Assembly (NCBI GenBank): GCA_036399715.1
Contig: DASWMO010000241.1
Span: 1-40,589 of the forward strand
Length of the DNA stretch: 40,589 nucleotides
Reading direction: 5' to 3'
Origin: DASVSE01 sp036399715
GTDB taxonomy: Bacteria; Bacteroidota; Rhodothermia; Rhodothermales; Rubricoccaceae
Under the pieces are notes generated by a model. It was not told where the DNA came from, ran no database searches, and saw only the letters and a list, made by a program, of their open reading frames with translations. Shown here piece after piece: positions 27,991-35,532 of this stretch (position 1 is the stretch's first letter; every line of letters begins with the position of its first letter). A program made the translations under genes and the position numbers.

Positions 27991-28784
27991 ACGCCGCCGC
28001 GCCAACCGACCGGTTCCTCGCCCTCGACGCCGGCAACTCGTCGGTGAAGGCGGCCGTGTGGGACGGCACGCGATGGTCCGAGGTCGTCCGGTTCGACTAC
28101 GACGCAGGCGCGGACGAGTGGGCGGGCCGCATCCGGGCGCTCGTCCCGCACGGGACGCCGGCCGGCCTGGCCTCGGTCGTGCCACAGCACACCGAGGCGC
28201 TCGCTGCAGGCGTCACTGCCGCGACCGGAGGTGCACCCATCCGCATCTCGGCCCGACTGCCGCTCCCGTTCGAGATGGCGTATCGGACGCCCGAGACGCT
28301 CGGCGCAGATCGCATTGCGGTATCCGTGGCCGCCTTCGGGCTCGGTGGGGGCCGGCCGATCATCGCCCTCGATGCCGGCACGGCAGTGACTGTAGACGTC
28401 GTAGACGTGCGCGGTGGGGCCCCGGTCTACCTCGGCGGCGCCATCGCGCCGGGACCCGACCTGCTCGCGCTCGCGCTCGCGCGTGGAACCGGCGCGCTGC
28501 CGCGCATCCCGTTTGGCGGCACCCTGCTAACGGTGGGAGACTCTACATCCGAGTGCATTCGAACTGGCGTCGCCGCCTTTCTCGGCGCTGGCGTCCAGCG
28601 CCTCGTCGCCGACGCAGCGGCCGTGCTCGCGTCTTCGCCGTTCGTCGTCGCTACGGGCGGCGTTGCACCGTGGCTCGTCGCGCACGGCGTGGCAATCGAT
28701 GCACTCGTCCCGACCCTGGTGCTCGACGGCGTCCGTGCGCTGTGTATATCTACGGATGCAGCGGCGTCGCCCCGTCGAGGTTGA
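27987..28784 (+). CDS. coaX: Type III pantothenate kinase
   Basis: A 265-aa CoaX, phosphorylating pantothenate in the first step of coenzyme A synthesis. ASKHA-fold motifs: LALDAGNSSVKAAVW (phosphate loop, near residue 12), YRTPETLGADRI (pantothenate/dimer site) and IALDAGTAVTVDVVD. The start is GTG 27987, overlapping the birA stop, and birA-coaX is a common arrangement. The last 35 bases overlap the convergent udk gene, an unusual feature for this compact region. Confidence 0.92.
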   Translation: MNAAAPTDRFLALDAGNSSVKAAVWDGTRWSEVVRFDYDAGADEWAGRIRALVPHGTPAGLASVVPQHTEALAAGVTAATGGAPIRISARLPLPFEMAYRTPETLGADRIAVSVAAFGLGGGRPIIALDAGTAVTVDVVDVRGGAPVYLGGAIAPGPDLLALALARGTGALPRIPFGGTLLTVGDSTSECIRTGVAAFLGAGVQRLVADAAAVLASSPFVVATGGVAPWLVAHGVAIDALVPTLVLDGVRALCISTDAAASPRRG

Positions 28785-29388
28785 GCAACGACTGCACGCG
28801 CGCGATCACCATGTCGATGGCGACCTGATTGCGGCCTCCTCGCGGGATGATGACGTCGGCGTGGCGCTTCGAAGGCTCGACAAACTCGAGGTGCATCGGA
28901 CGAACAGTCCGGCGGTACTGTTCGAGGACCGAGTCGATGGACCGGCCGCGCTCATGGAGGTCGCGTTCGATGCGGCGCATGAGCCGCACGTCGTCCGGCG
29001 CGTCGACATACAGCTTGACGTCCATGCGCTCGCGGAGGGCAGGCTCGGCAAGGACGAGGATGCCATCGACCAAAATAACGGGGCGAGGCTCGACGGCTTC
29101 GGTCGCATCGAGCCGGCTGTGCATCTCGAAGCTGTACGTCGGCTTGGCGACGGCGCGGCCGGCAAGCAGCGCGTCGAGGTGCTCGACCATCAGCCCGGTT
29201 TCGAGGGCGTCGGGATGGTCGAAGTTGAAGCGCGCTCGCTGCTCGGGCGCGAGGTGCGCGAGGTCGCGATAGTACGCGTCGTGGTCCAGGAGCGCGATGC
29301 GGCGCGTGCCGAAGCGCTCCATGATGCGCCGCTGCACGGTCGTCTTGCCCGAGCCGGAGCCGCCGGCGATTCCGATGACGACAGACAT
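28750..29388 (-). CDS. udk: Uridine kinase
   Basis: A 212-aa uridine kinase of the pyrimidine salvage pathway, making UMP (and CMP from cytidine). The P-loop GIAGGSGSGKTT is at residues 6-17; other family blocks are LLDHDAYYRDL, NFDHPDALE, the KPTYSFEMHSR segment and VDGILVL. It is the last gene of a ytxH-yaaA-udk run on the minus strand (43 bases after yaaA). Its 3' end runs 35 bases into the convergent coaX gene. Confidence 0.93.
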   Translation of the reverse strand: MSVVIGIAGGSGSGKTTVQRRIMERFGTRRIALLDHDAYYRDLAHLAPEQRARFNFDHPDALETGLMVEHLDALLAGRAVAKPTYSFEMHSRLDATEAVEPRPVILVDGILVLAEPALRERMDVKLYVDAPDDVRLMRRIERDLHERGRSIDSVLEQYRRTVRPMHLEFVEPSKRHADVIIPRGGRNQVAIDMVIARVQSLLNLDGATPLHP

Positions 29389-29431
29389 GGTGCGTGCGGG
29401 GATTGGGGTACCTCGTACCCGTCGATCGGGC

Positions 29432-30343
29432 TCAGTCCTCCTCGTCCTCGTCGGGGCTGCGCTTGGGTGCGGCCGCCTCGGCGCGAAGGCGGTGGCGCTC
29501 CGCGCGTCGCGCCTCCCAGCCGGGCGCCGAGACCATCACGACGGTCCCGCCGCCAGCGGCGTCGAGGTCCGACGCGTCGTAGTCTACCTCGTACCCGTCA
29601 GGCGCGTCCCACAGGTCGAGCGCCTCGACCGAGTCGGCTACGGCGGTTACGATAAAGCTGACGAGCGCTCCGCGGAGTTCTTTGGCGCCGTGCGAGAGCG
29701 GCCGGCGCTCGCCGTTGACTTCCTTGAAGAACTTGACCCGGATGGTGCGCGCGGCCGTGCCGGCATCGTCCCAGGCCTCCTCGAACGCGGCCGGCAGCAG
29801 GTTCCAGACGGCCTGCCCGGCTAGCAGCGCATTTAGGTTGGCCGAGAGCGGCTCGCGCCAGTACGCCGACGCCTTGCCGACGCCCTCGACGCGAGCGTCC
29901 ATGCGGAGCCTGTAGTCCGGCACGAGGTCGTCGGGCCGGAGGAGGCCGAAGAGGCCCGAGAAGATGATCCCGTTTTCGAGCAGGCGCCGCTGCGCGCCCG
30001 TTGGGAGCGCCGTGAACTCCATCGCGCGGTACATCACGCCGGGCGCGTAGCGGTCGATGGCGGCTGTGAGCGGGCTCTCGTAGACGGCAAGCGAGACCTC
30101 GATGGCGCGGTCGAGCGCATCGCCCTTGACACCGAAGAGGGCCTCAAGCGACGCCGTGTCGCCGGCAGCCTGCGCGGCGCGGACCTGAGCCTGAACGGCA
30201 TCAATGAGGGCTCGGCGCTCGGGGTTAAGCTCGGAGAAGTAGTTGAACGTGTTCGACGATCGGTAGTCGAACATGTCCGGCGCGAGCGGGTTGCCGCCGG
30301 CCTGCTTGCCCTCGGCACTGGGCAGGAGAATGGAGAAGCGCAC
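29432..30343 (-). CDS. yaaA: YaaA/UPF0246 family peroxide-stress protein
   Basis: A 303-aa DUF328 protein. Family signatures: ILLPSAEGKQAGGNP at the start, the VYESPLTAAI-YRAMEFTALP region, FSGLFGLLRPDDLVPDYRLRM and a C-terminal half with FFKEVNGERRPLSHGAKELRG. E. coli YaaA lowers free iron and protects DNA during peroxide stress; the helix-hairpin-helix-like fold binds DNA. The last ~40 residues are highly charged and likely disordered. Start is GTG 30343, ten bases after the ytxH-like gene. Confidence 0.88.
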   Translation of the reverse strand: MRFSILLPSAEGKQAGGNPLAPDMFDYRSSNTFNYFSELNPERRALIDAVQAQVRAAQAAGDTASLEALFGVKGDALDRAIEVSLAVYESPLTAAIDRYAPGVMYRAMEFTALPTGAQRRLLENGIIFSGLFGLLRPDDLVPDYRLRMDARVEGVGKASAYWREPLSANLNALLAGQAVWNLLPAAFEEAWDDAGTAARTIRVKFFKEVNGERRPLSHGAKELRGALVSFIVTAVADSVEALDLWDAPDGYEVDYDASDLDAAGGGTVVMVSAPGWEARRAERHRLRAEAAAPKRSPDEDEED

Positions 30344-30353
30344 GCGGGGAGGG

Positions 30354-30680
30354 TCAGGAAGGGCTGTCGCCGCGGCGCTGGCGCGCCTCGTCGATCAGGG
30401 CGTCGGCCTCAGTGAGGAGCGCCTGCGCCTGGACGCGGGCGTCGGCGACGAGGGCGTCGGCCTTGGTGCGGGCGATGCTCGTGCCGGGGCTGTCGTCCTC
30501 GTCGAGGCGGCGGACGACCGCGGCGAGGTCGTCGGCCCACGAGTCCAGCAGGTATGCCGCGCGGCGGCGCAGCTGGCGCCCTTCGCCGGGCGCGAGCAGC
30601 AGACCGAGGGCAAACCCGGCTGCGGCGCCGACGAGGGTACCGGCAGTGGCGGCACGGACGGTGCGGCTTCGCGAACTCAT
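30354..30680 (-). CDS. YtxH-domain membrane-associated protein
   Basis: A 108-aa YtxH-like protein. One N-terminal transmembrane segment (TLVGAAAGFALGLLLAPGEGRQLRRR, near residues 14-38) with the family's GLLLAP-G motif is followed by a charged helical region (coiled-coil-like, DALVADARVQAQALLTEADALIDEARQR). Such proteins are found in many bacteria, sometimes in stress loci; function unknown. ATG 30680 follows a C/T-rich leader ending CCCG. First gene of the probable ytxH-yaaA-udk operon. Confidence 0.75.
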   Translation of the reverse strand: MSSRSRTVRAATAGTLVGAAAGFALGLLLAPGEGRQLRRRAAYLLDSWADDLAAVVRRLDEDDSPGTSIARTKADALVADARVQAQALLTEADALIDEARQRRGDSPS

Positions 30681-30775
30681 CGGGACCGAGAGGAGGGTGG
30701 GCGGGAAAGATACGCGGGGCGCTGGCATGCCGAGGCGGGTAGGACGGGCATCGGATGGCGCCACGCATGTACGGC

Positions 30776-30813
30776 GCATCAGGCCGCCCCCACCTCGGGG
30801 AGCGGCCTGATGC
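30776..30813 (-). terminator. Terminator hairpin after the mS38-like gene
   Basis: A 12-bp perfect stem (GCATCAGGCCGC with GCGGCCTGATGC) is extended by CCCC/GGGG inside, about 36 bases after the 31-aa gene's stop on the minus strand. No T-tract. Confidence 0.6.
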
Positions 30814-30849
30814 AGACGACAGAGCAGATCGAGAGGACCCGCCGAGAGC

Positions 30850-30945
30850 CTAGCGGCTCTTCTTCTTGTGGCGGTTCTTGCGAAGCCGCTTCTTACGCTT
30901 GTGCGTGGCGATCTTGTGGCGCTTGCGCTTCTTGCCGCAGGGCAT
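30850..30945 (-). CDS. AURKAIP1/COX24-domain (mS38-like) small basic ribosomal protein
   Basis: A 31-residue, extremely basic protein (MPCGKKRKRHKIATHKRKKR, then LRKNRHKKKSR). It matches the short COX24/AURKAIP1 proteins of Bacteroidota, homologous to mitochondrial ribosomal protein mS38, and is nearly the consensus. It should bind rRNA. The gene stands alone, with a terminator hairpin downstream and over 400 bp of non-coding DNA upstream. Very short genes like this are often missed in annotation. Confidence 0.85.
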   Translation of the reverse strand: MPCGKKRKRHKIATHKRKKRLRKNRHKKKSR

Positions 30946-31157
30946 AGGTCCCGAGGGATAAGTGAACGGTCGTCGGAGGAGGACAGGGAAGATAGGGCTC
31001 TGCAGGGGCGGGCGTGCATCGGGGGGCGATCCGGGCGGAGCCTTCACACCGCGCAGCGGAGCCGGCCCGGATCGGGGACAGCACCGTCTCCAAAATCGGA
31101 CACCCGCCTGTGGCCGTCCAGCCCGATTCACTCCTGACACATGCGGGCTCTGTTGAG

Positions 31158-31188
31158 TTGGCGCCGCCTGAGCCATCTGCTAGGTGTT
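31158..31188 (+). promoter_or_regulatory. Possible Bacteroidota-type promoter for the candidate small RNA
   Basis: TTG at 31158-31160 and TAGGTGTT at 31181-31188 are 20 bases apart, resembling the Bacteroidota -33 TTG / -7 TAnnTTTG pattern. A start near 31192 would coincide with the first hairpin of the candidate RNA. The match is imperfect. Confidence 0.25.
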
Positions 31189-31190
31189 CT

Positions 31191-31343
31191 GGATCTGTGG
31201 CACGTGTCTTGCAGATCAGCGTCTGAACCCGCGTGGTATCGGCGGGGGTTCAAAAAGAGCGACCCCGTGCACACTCAGCCGAAATCGCTGCGTGCACTCC
31301 GGGCGGACACGTTTGGGTGAGCGTGTCCGCCCGGCTCTTTTTT
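31191..31343 (+). ncRNA. Candidate structured small RNA
   Basis: This stretch has no convincing ORF but contains four successive inverted repeats: GATCTG/CAGATC (31192-31217), TGAACCC/GGGTTCA with GC/GC inside (31224-31252), GTGCAC-CAGC/GCTG-GTGCAC (31267-31297), and a 13-bp terminator stem ending in T6. The tandem hairpins followed by a T-rich terminator suggest an independent transcript of about 150 nt. I do not recognise 6S, SRP or a riboswitch class in it. It sits in the 490-bp gap between the mS38-like gene (minus) and the 158-aa lipoprotein gene; the rest of that gap (30946-31150) shows nothing else I can support. Confidence 0.4.
31299..31343 (+). terminator. Strong intrinsic terminator
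   Basis: CCGGGCGGACACG pairs perfectly with CGTGTCCGCCCGG (13 bp, 10-base loop) and is followed by CTCTTTTTT. It is the best classical terminator in the window, pointing rightward with no annotated plus-strand gene just upstream, which implies a small RNA. Confidence 0.85.
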
Positions 31344-31435
31344 GCCCGTCCTTGCCGGCGGCCCCGGGGGGCGGATTTGGACCTGCGGCGGCTCCTTGTC
31401 GTGGGTAGCCTTCGGACTCTACCACCCGAGGACGC

Positions 31436-31912
31436 ATGGCCCGTCACCTTCTGATGTCGCTGGTGCTGCTCGTCGTGTCGGCCTGCAGCTCCGTCCCGAG
31501 CCCGACCTACCGCGACTACGAGGTCCGGACGCAACCCGCACCATCGGACTCCGCACTGACGGCTCGTCTACGCCTCGCCGCCGAGGCGGCTGGGTGGGCC
31601 CTCGCCCCGCAGCAGGCTTCCGGAACCGTCACAACCGCGATGCGCCCGGTTCCCGGCGGCACGCTGAGCCGGACGACAGCCGCGCTGGACCTTGTGCCGC
31701 TCAATGCGGGCGCCTCGCACGGCGCCCGCTACGTCCGCGTCGTCGTCCGCGCCGAGCAGCGGAGTGCCCTCGGGGGGCGCTCGAAGGTGTACGCCCTGGA
31801 CAGCCGGCTTCGCGAGGCGCTCCTGGGCCCGGTCGGGGAGGCGCTTGCAGCGCAGGGACTCGTCGCGTTGGGGACTCCGCGAGACCGCGATGAAGACGCG
31901 ACGGGCGACTGA
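31436..31912 (+). CDS. Hypothetical lipoprotein (158 aa)
   Basis: No family recognised. The signal peptide ends in lipobox VVSACSS (Cys at residue 17). The mature part begins PSPTYRDYEVRTQ and contains two probable beta-alpha units: a helix LTARLRLAAEAAGWALAPQ, a strand TVTTAMRPV, then RYVRVVVRAEQRS and a helix LDSRLREALLGPVGEALAAQGL. The layout resembles small DUF4136-like outer-membrane lipoproteins, but I cannot assign it. It is followed after about 70 bp by the tmRNA gene. Confidence 0.65.
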   Translation: MARHLLMSLVLLVVSACSSVPSPTYRDYEVRTQPAPSDSALTARLRLAAEAAGWALAPQQASGTVTTAMRPVPGGTLSRTTAALDLVPLNAGASHGARYVRVVVRAEQRSALGGRSKVYALDSRLREALLGPVGEALAAQGLVALGTPRDRDEDATGD

Positions 31913-31983
31913 TACCGCGGGACCTCGTGGCAGTTGTGCGCGTTGTAGAGCTAATTCCCCGGCTCCGGCCGGGCCTGTTCTCT

Positions 31984-32358
31984 GGGGATGATTTGGTTTC
32001 GACGAACGACGTGTGCGGCAGGCTGCGCGCCGGGTGGTGTCCAGTACGCCCGTGACCTCCACTGGACCGCAATTGTAGCTGCGAACGACTACTCCTACCA
32101 GCTGGCCGCGTAATTTTACGCCGTTAGCTATCTCGCGCGACGGATGCCCGTAGACGACGCGCGAGGTACCGCTTAGAACGGGTTGGCTCCAATCGCACCG
32201 GCTGAGCGAACGGAGTGAGAACCAATCAGCCTGCGCTCTCCCGGAAGCCTGTCAGTGGGCCATGTCGGGAAAGCAAAGACCCTGAGTTTGCTGACTATGC
32301 CTGTAGACGCCTGGACTGTAGCGCCGTTCGGACCCGGGTTCGACTCCCGGCATCTCCA
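31984..32358 (+). ncRNA. ssrA: tmRNA (transfer-messenger RNA)
   Basis: The RNA that rescues stalled ribosomes and tags their products for proteolysis. The tRNA-like ends are clear: 5' GGGGATGATTTGGTTTCGAC and 3' GGACCCGGGTTCGACTCCCGG followed by CATCTCC, pairing with GGGGATG over 7 bp; discriminator A at 32358 and CCA not fully encoded. The resume codon is GCG at 32081 and the tag reads ANDYSYQLAA before TAA at 32111-32113, with the AND start and LAA end expected for ClpXP-type recognition. A perfect terminator follows. The 3' end is intact. Confidence 0.96.
32081..32113 (+). other. tmRNA tag reading frame
   Basis: GCG AAC GAC ... GCG TAA inside ssrA encodes the ten-residue tag ANDYSYQLAA. 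The preceding TAGCT matches the context of the E. coli resume site (TAGTC then GCA AAC GAC). Confidence 0.9.
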
Positions 32359-32365
32359 CATATTC

Positions 32366-32404
32366 AACCCCCTATCTTGTTGCACGAGAACAAGATAGGG
32401 GGTT
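32366..32404 (+). terminator. Terminator of ssrA
   Basis: AACCCCCTATCTTGTT pairs perfectly over 16 bp with AACAAGATAGGGGGTT across a seven-base loop, seven bases after the mature tmRNA end. Confidence 0.85.
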
Positions 32405-32439
32405 GTCTATTTCATCGGGTACCGCCCAGGGTACCGGTT

Positions 32440-32652
32440 TTACGGCCCCTCTCCCTCACGGGCCGCGACGTTCTGCGCCCGCAGCCAGATGATGACATCA
32501 TCGAGAAGGAAGAGCGGAGAGCTGTTCTGGCCGAGTCGAGCGCACGGAAGCCCCCGCCTTGCAACGTAGGTCTCCGTGACCGTCCGCCCAGCCACGGGGA
32601 CCGAGGCCGCCTGCCAACTGCCCGCACCATCACCGACGCTGGTCTCCTCCAC
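32440..32652 (-). CDS. Possible excisionase-like helix-turn-helix protein (70 aa)
   Basis: A 70-aa ORF from GTG 32652. The segment GRTVTETYVARRGLPCARLG, followed by LFLLDDVIIWLRAQN, resembles the winged-helix core of AlpA/Xis-type HTH_17 proteins (pattern: helix, RRG-LP--RLG, strand, D--V--WL). The N-terminal first helix is weak, so it may be truncated. It lies directly beside the 3' end of ssrA, a common target of integrative elements, which is where an excisionase or its remnant would be expected. No integrase accompanies it. The reading frame stays open upstream into the NTF2-like gene, so the start is uncertain. Confidence 0.4.
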   Translation of the reverse strand: MEETSVGDGAGSWQAASVPVAGRTVTETYVARRGLPCARLGQNSSPLFLLDDVIIWLRAQNVAAREGEGP

Positions 32653-32683
32653 GCCGAGGGGCTTTCCTAGGCCGGAACGTCCT

Positions 32684-33145
32684 TCAGCCCGAGTGGTCGT
32701 GAATGATCCGCCACCCCGCCGGCCCGCGCTTCCAGACCGTCGTGAACCACCCGGTCCGGTCCGCCTCGCCCCCGCCGCTCAGGATGAACCGGCCCGTCAC
32801 GAGGGCATGCCCGGTCCCGAGCGGGCTCACCGCCAGCGACTCGAACCGGAGCTGCTGGACAGGCTGACCGTCGCGGAAGAAGGCCGCCCGGAGGATTTCG
32901 GCGGTCCGCTCGCGCCCGACCTCGGGGCCCTGCCCCGTCATGAACGCGGCCGAGTCGGCGTACATGGCGACGTGGCCGTCGAGATCACCCCGGTTCCAGG
33001 CCACGGCCGAGGACTGGAATGCGGCCGTGATCTCCCCGTCCGGCGGGGGCCCCGTGCGGTCCGGCGATGTTGCCGCGCAGCCTGCGAGCAGGAGCGCCAG
33101 CAGAAACATTGGGGTACAGGACGAGAGGCGATAGAGGAGTGGCAT
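32684..33145 (-). CDS. SnoaL/DUF4440-type NTF2-like lipoprotein
   Basis: A 153-aa lipoprotein (lipobox LLAGC). The mature domain is NTF2-like: ITAAFQSSAVAWNRGDLDGHVAMYADSAAFM, then LRAAFFRDGQ, HALVTGRFILSGGG and the closing WFTTVWKRGPAGWRIIHDHS. This is the SgcJ/EcaC-DUF4440 pattern. Most members have no known substrate. ATG 33145 gives a signal peptide with a basic residue; a later ATG at 33109 gives a shorter one. The upstream FG-GAP lipoprotein gene on the same strand ends 23 bases before this start, so the two are probably one operon. Confidence 0.82.
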   Translation of the reverse strand: MPLLYRLSSCTPMFLLALLLAGCAATSPDRTGPPPDGEITAAFQSSAVAWNRGDLDGHVAMYADSAAFMTGQGPEVGRERTAEILRAAFFRDGQPVQQLRFESLAVSPLGTGHALVTGRFILSGGGEADRTGWFTTVWKRGPAGWRIIHDHSG

Positions 33146-33168
33146 AGGGAAACGGGCGAGCCGTGAGA

Positions 33169-34470
33169 TCAGGGTCGGGGAGCAGGAGTTAGTGCGGCCG
33201 CACCCACGCCGAGGACCAGACGGTCCTGGCTGGTGATGCCTGGCCCGTACCCGGCGTGCCAGCCGACGAAGAGGTCCACGACCCCGTCGCCGTCGACGTC
33301 CGCGACTTCGAGGGCGATGCCTGCGCCGGGCGGGACGGTGTTTATCAGATCGGGGCCGGTTCCGGGGCCGAACCGGCCCGTCCCGTCGTTGAGAAGGACG
33401 TGGACGAATCCCTCGCCCGTACGGACGAGGTCGGGGTCGCCGTCTCCGTCCACGTCGACGGCCTTGGCGTCGAGCGTCGTGAGCGTGTCCGGGGGGAGGT
33501 GTGTCGCCGTCGCGTCCGAGAACCGCCCGGCGCCATCGTTGAGGGCGAGCTGGTCCTGCGGCTGCCGGCCCTCCCACCCGACGTGCGAGAAGAAGAGGTC
33601 CGCGTCGCCGTCGCCGTCTACATCGAACGGCGTCACCTTGCGGGCCTCGACGTTGCCGGGGTCTGGGAGCCGAGCGGCGCTCTCGTCCACAAAGTGTCCC
33701 GTCCCATCGTTGACCCAGAGTCGGTGACCGCCTTCGTTCCCGAGGGCGACGTCGAGGTCGCCGTCACGGTCAACGTCGACGAACTCGGCGTCCTGACCCG
33801 TCTCGGTCTCGACGGGCAGGCGCGAGGCTGTCTCGTCTACAAATCGGCCCGAGCCATCGTTGATCAGAAGCCGGTCTTGCCCGGCCCCGACGACGAGAAG
33901 ATCGACCCCTCCGTCGCCCGTGATGTCGGCGTGGGCGACCGAGTTGGCCTCGGAGTCCGGGAGAATGCCCGGAACGCGCTCGAACGTGCCGTCGCCGTGC
34001 CCGCGGTACACCTGGTGCACGTCGGTCCGGCCGAGCCCGGCGTCGTCCTCGCTGACGAAGACGAGGTCGAGATGGCCGTCGCCGTCGAGGTCCGCGATGG
34101 CGATGTCTTCGGAGTCGTACCCGGCGGCGAGGCCAGGCGCGCGGGCCGGCGACGGGAGCCCGGGGGGCACGGGGAGCGGGAAGGCGGCGACGTGCCCCGC
34201 CCCGTCGTTGAGGAGGACCACGTTGGGCTCCCACTCGCCGGCGAGGACGAGGTCGAGGTCGCCATCGGCATCGAGGTCAGCCGCTTCGGCGTCCATCGTC
34301 CGCACCGGGAGCGCGGCGGGCGGGGGGAGGAAACGTGCCGTCACGTCCGTAATCGGGCGTCGGGTTCTCTCTCCGACGCGCCCCCCTGCCGGACGGGCCT
34401 CCCCGACTCGAGGGCGCGACGTCACGCACGAGGAGAGCGCCGCAGCGAGGAGAAGGGTCAGGATTCGCAT
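33169..34470 (-). CDS. FG-GAP/VCBS repeat lipoprotein
   Basis: A 433-aa lipoprotein (lipobox LSSC, Cys at residue 15) made almost wholly of FG-GAP-type repeats. Seven calcium-binding D-x-D-x-DG-x-x-D loops are visible: DLDADGDLD, DLDGDGHLD, DITGDGGVD, DVDRDGDLD, DVDGDGDAD, DVDGDGDPD and DVDGDGVVD, each preceded by LxNDGxGxF. Seven blades fit one beta-propeller. Such proteins act in Ca2+-dependent surface binding; the ligand is unknown. Probably co-transcribed with the downstream NTF2-like gene. It lies between ssrA and the first attC-like site. Confidence 0.88.
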   Translation of the reverse strand: MRILTLLLAAALSSCVTSRPRVGEARPAGGRVGERTRRPITDVTARFLPPPAALPVRTMDAEAADLDADGDLDLVLAGEWEPNVVLLNDGAGHVAAFPLPVPPGLPSPARAPGLAAGYDSEDIAIADLDGDGHLDLVFVSEDDAGLGRTDVHQVYRGHGDGTFERVPGILPDSEANSVAHADITGDGGVDLLVVGAGQDRLLINDGSGRFVDETASRLPVETETGQDAEFVDVDRDGDLDVALGNEGGHRLWVNDGTGHFVDESAARLPDPGNVEARKVTPFDVDGDGDADLFFSHVGWEGRQPQDQLALNDGAGRFSDATATHLPPDTLTTLDAKAVDVDGDGDPDLVRTGEGFVHVLLNDGTGRFGPGTGPDLINTVPPGAGIALEVADVDGDGVVDLFVGWHAGYGPGITSQDRLVLGVGAAALTPAPRP

Positions 34471-34508
34471 CGCGAGGACCGCAGAGAGAGAGACAGCGAC
34501 TGGAGACC

Positions 34509-34524
34509 TGCTAATAATTTAGCA
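34509..34524. repeat. Small AT-rich inverted repeat
   Basis: TGCTAA-TAAT-TTAGCA is a perfect six-base inverted repeat 39 bases upstream of the FG-GAP gene start (minus). It may be part of its promoter or an operator. The rest of 34471-34645 shows nothing I can assign. Confidence 0.25.
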
Positions 34525-34645
34525 TGCACCTCAGAATCCCGCAACCCTCACAGACATAAGGACGCCGGCCCGGTAGACGATCAACGCTCGCTGGAAGGCG
34601 ACGGCACCTCTCGCCCGCTCGAGGCCGACTGACAGCTACGCCGCC

Positions 34646-34739
34646 ACATTAATTCGCCGCTGCACCAGACGGCACCGCCACGGTCGCGCTAAGGCTTACT
34701 CTCCTGCCCATGCCGCCGGTGAGTGGCCATTCGTTCCGT
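34646..34739 (+). repeat. attC-like recombination site A
   Basis: Imperfect inverted repeat: CGCCGCTGCACCAGACGGCA (34655-34674) pairs with TGCCGCCGGTGAGTGGCC (34711-34728) except for an extra-helical G and a few mismatches. The right end is TTCGTTCCG, so the R' box (GTT at 34733-34735) is degenerate; the left box (ATTAATT) is also poor. The arms are nearly identical to sites B-D, and the asymmetry is characteristic of attC. Confidence 0.65.
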
Positions 34740-34755
34740 GCATCTAGAACACGAG

Positions 34756-35358
34756 ATGATCGAGTCTGTCGCTGACCTCCGCCAGCTCTACCCCGAGCCG
34801 AAGGGCCGGGCGATCGCAAAGCAGCTCGACCGGCTCGACGTTCATTGTCGCCGGTTCATCGGCCTCTCACCGTTCGCCGTCCTCGCGACGACCAGCGGCG
34901 ACGGCCGCCTCGACTCTTCACCCCGAGGCGGCGACCCCGGCTTCGTCCACGTCCGCGACGACCGGACGCTCTGGCTCCCCGACGCGTCTGGCAACAACCG
35001 GCTCGACTCGCTCTCGAACGTCGTCGAGACCGGCCGGGTGGGCCTCCTCTTTCTCATCCCCGGCGTCGACGAGACGCTCCGGGTCAACGGGGCCGCCCGA
35101 GTCTGCGACGACGCAGAAGCCCTCGGCCCGTTCGACGCGGATCGCCGCACGCCCCGCGTCGTGCTCGAGGTGACCGTCGAGGAGGCGTACCTCCACTGTG
35201 CCAAGGCCCTGATGCGCTCGCGGCTCTGGAGCTCCGAGGGCCGAGGAGAACGCTCTGGACTGCCGACGATGGGCGAGATGCTCCACGATCAGATCGGGGG
35301 GACAGGGCCCGTGGAGACGCAGGCCGACATGGTAGCCCGGTATGCCCGGGACTTGTGA
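34756..35358 (+). CDS. PPOX-class flavoprotein (MSMEG_1061 type), cassette gene
   Basis: A 200-aa split-barrel protein of the pyridoxamine-phosphate-oxidase-like, FMN-dependent MSMEG_1061 family. Hallmarks: MIESVADLRQLYPEP at the start, LDVHCRRFIGLSPFAVLAT, DSSPRGGDPGFV, the NNRLDSLSNVVETGRVGLLFLIPGVDETLRVNG core, and the C-terminal HCAKALMRSRLW. The ATG at 34756 matches the family N terminus; an in-frame GTG at 34723 lies inside the attC-like site and is rejected. The substrate is unknown. This is the first gene of the cassette array. Confidence 0.85.
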   Translation: MIESVADLRQLYPEPKGRAIAKQLDRLDVHCRRFIGLSPFAVLATTSGDGRLDSSPRGGDPGFVHVRDDRTLWLPDASGNNRLDSLSNVVETGRVGLLFLIPGVDETLRVNGAARVCDDAEALGPFDADRRTPRVVLEVTVEEAYLHCAKALMRSRLWSSEGRGERSGLPTMGEMLHDQIGGTGPVETQADMVARYARDL

Positions 35359-35369
35359 GGGGCGGTTCG

Positions 35370-35485
35370 GCACGGAACCGGTGGCTGCGCCGGACCGCCC
35401 GGCCAGCGCCGCGTCTCGTCGTCATCTACTTTCACCACGTCGAGGCGCTGTGCCTCATGTGGCCGCTGAGCCGCCCCCGTTCGCC
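35370..35485 (+). repeat. Weaker attC-like site
   Basis: GTGGCTGCGCCGGACCGCC (from 35381) and GGCCGCTGAGCCGCCCCCGTTCG (35461-35483) resemble the two arms of the clearer sites but are more diverged and farther apart. It lies where a cassette boundary is expected, between the PPOX gene and the small lipoprotein. Confidence 0.4.
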
Positions 35486-35532
35486 GGCTCGCTAACCGGC
35501 CCTGCCCCTCCCCAGACCGACCCCTCGTCCCC

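Noticed and set aside
34723..34755. GTG start extending the PPOX protein upstream
   Set aside because: The added residues are encoded by the attC-like site and do not match the family N terminus.
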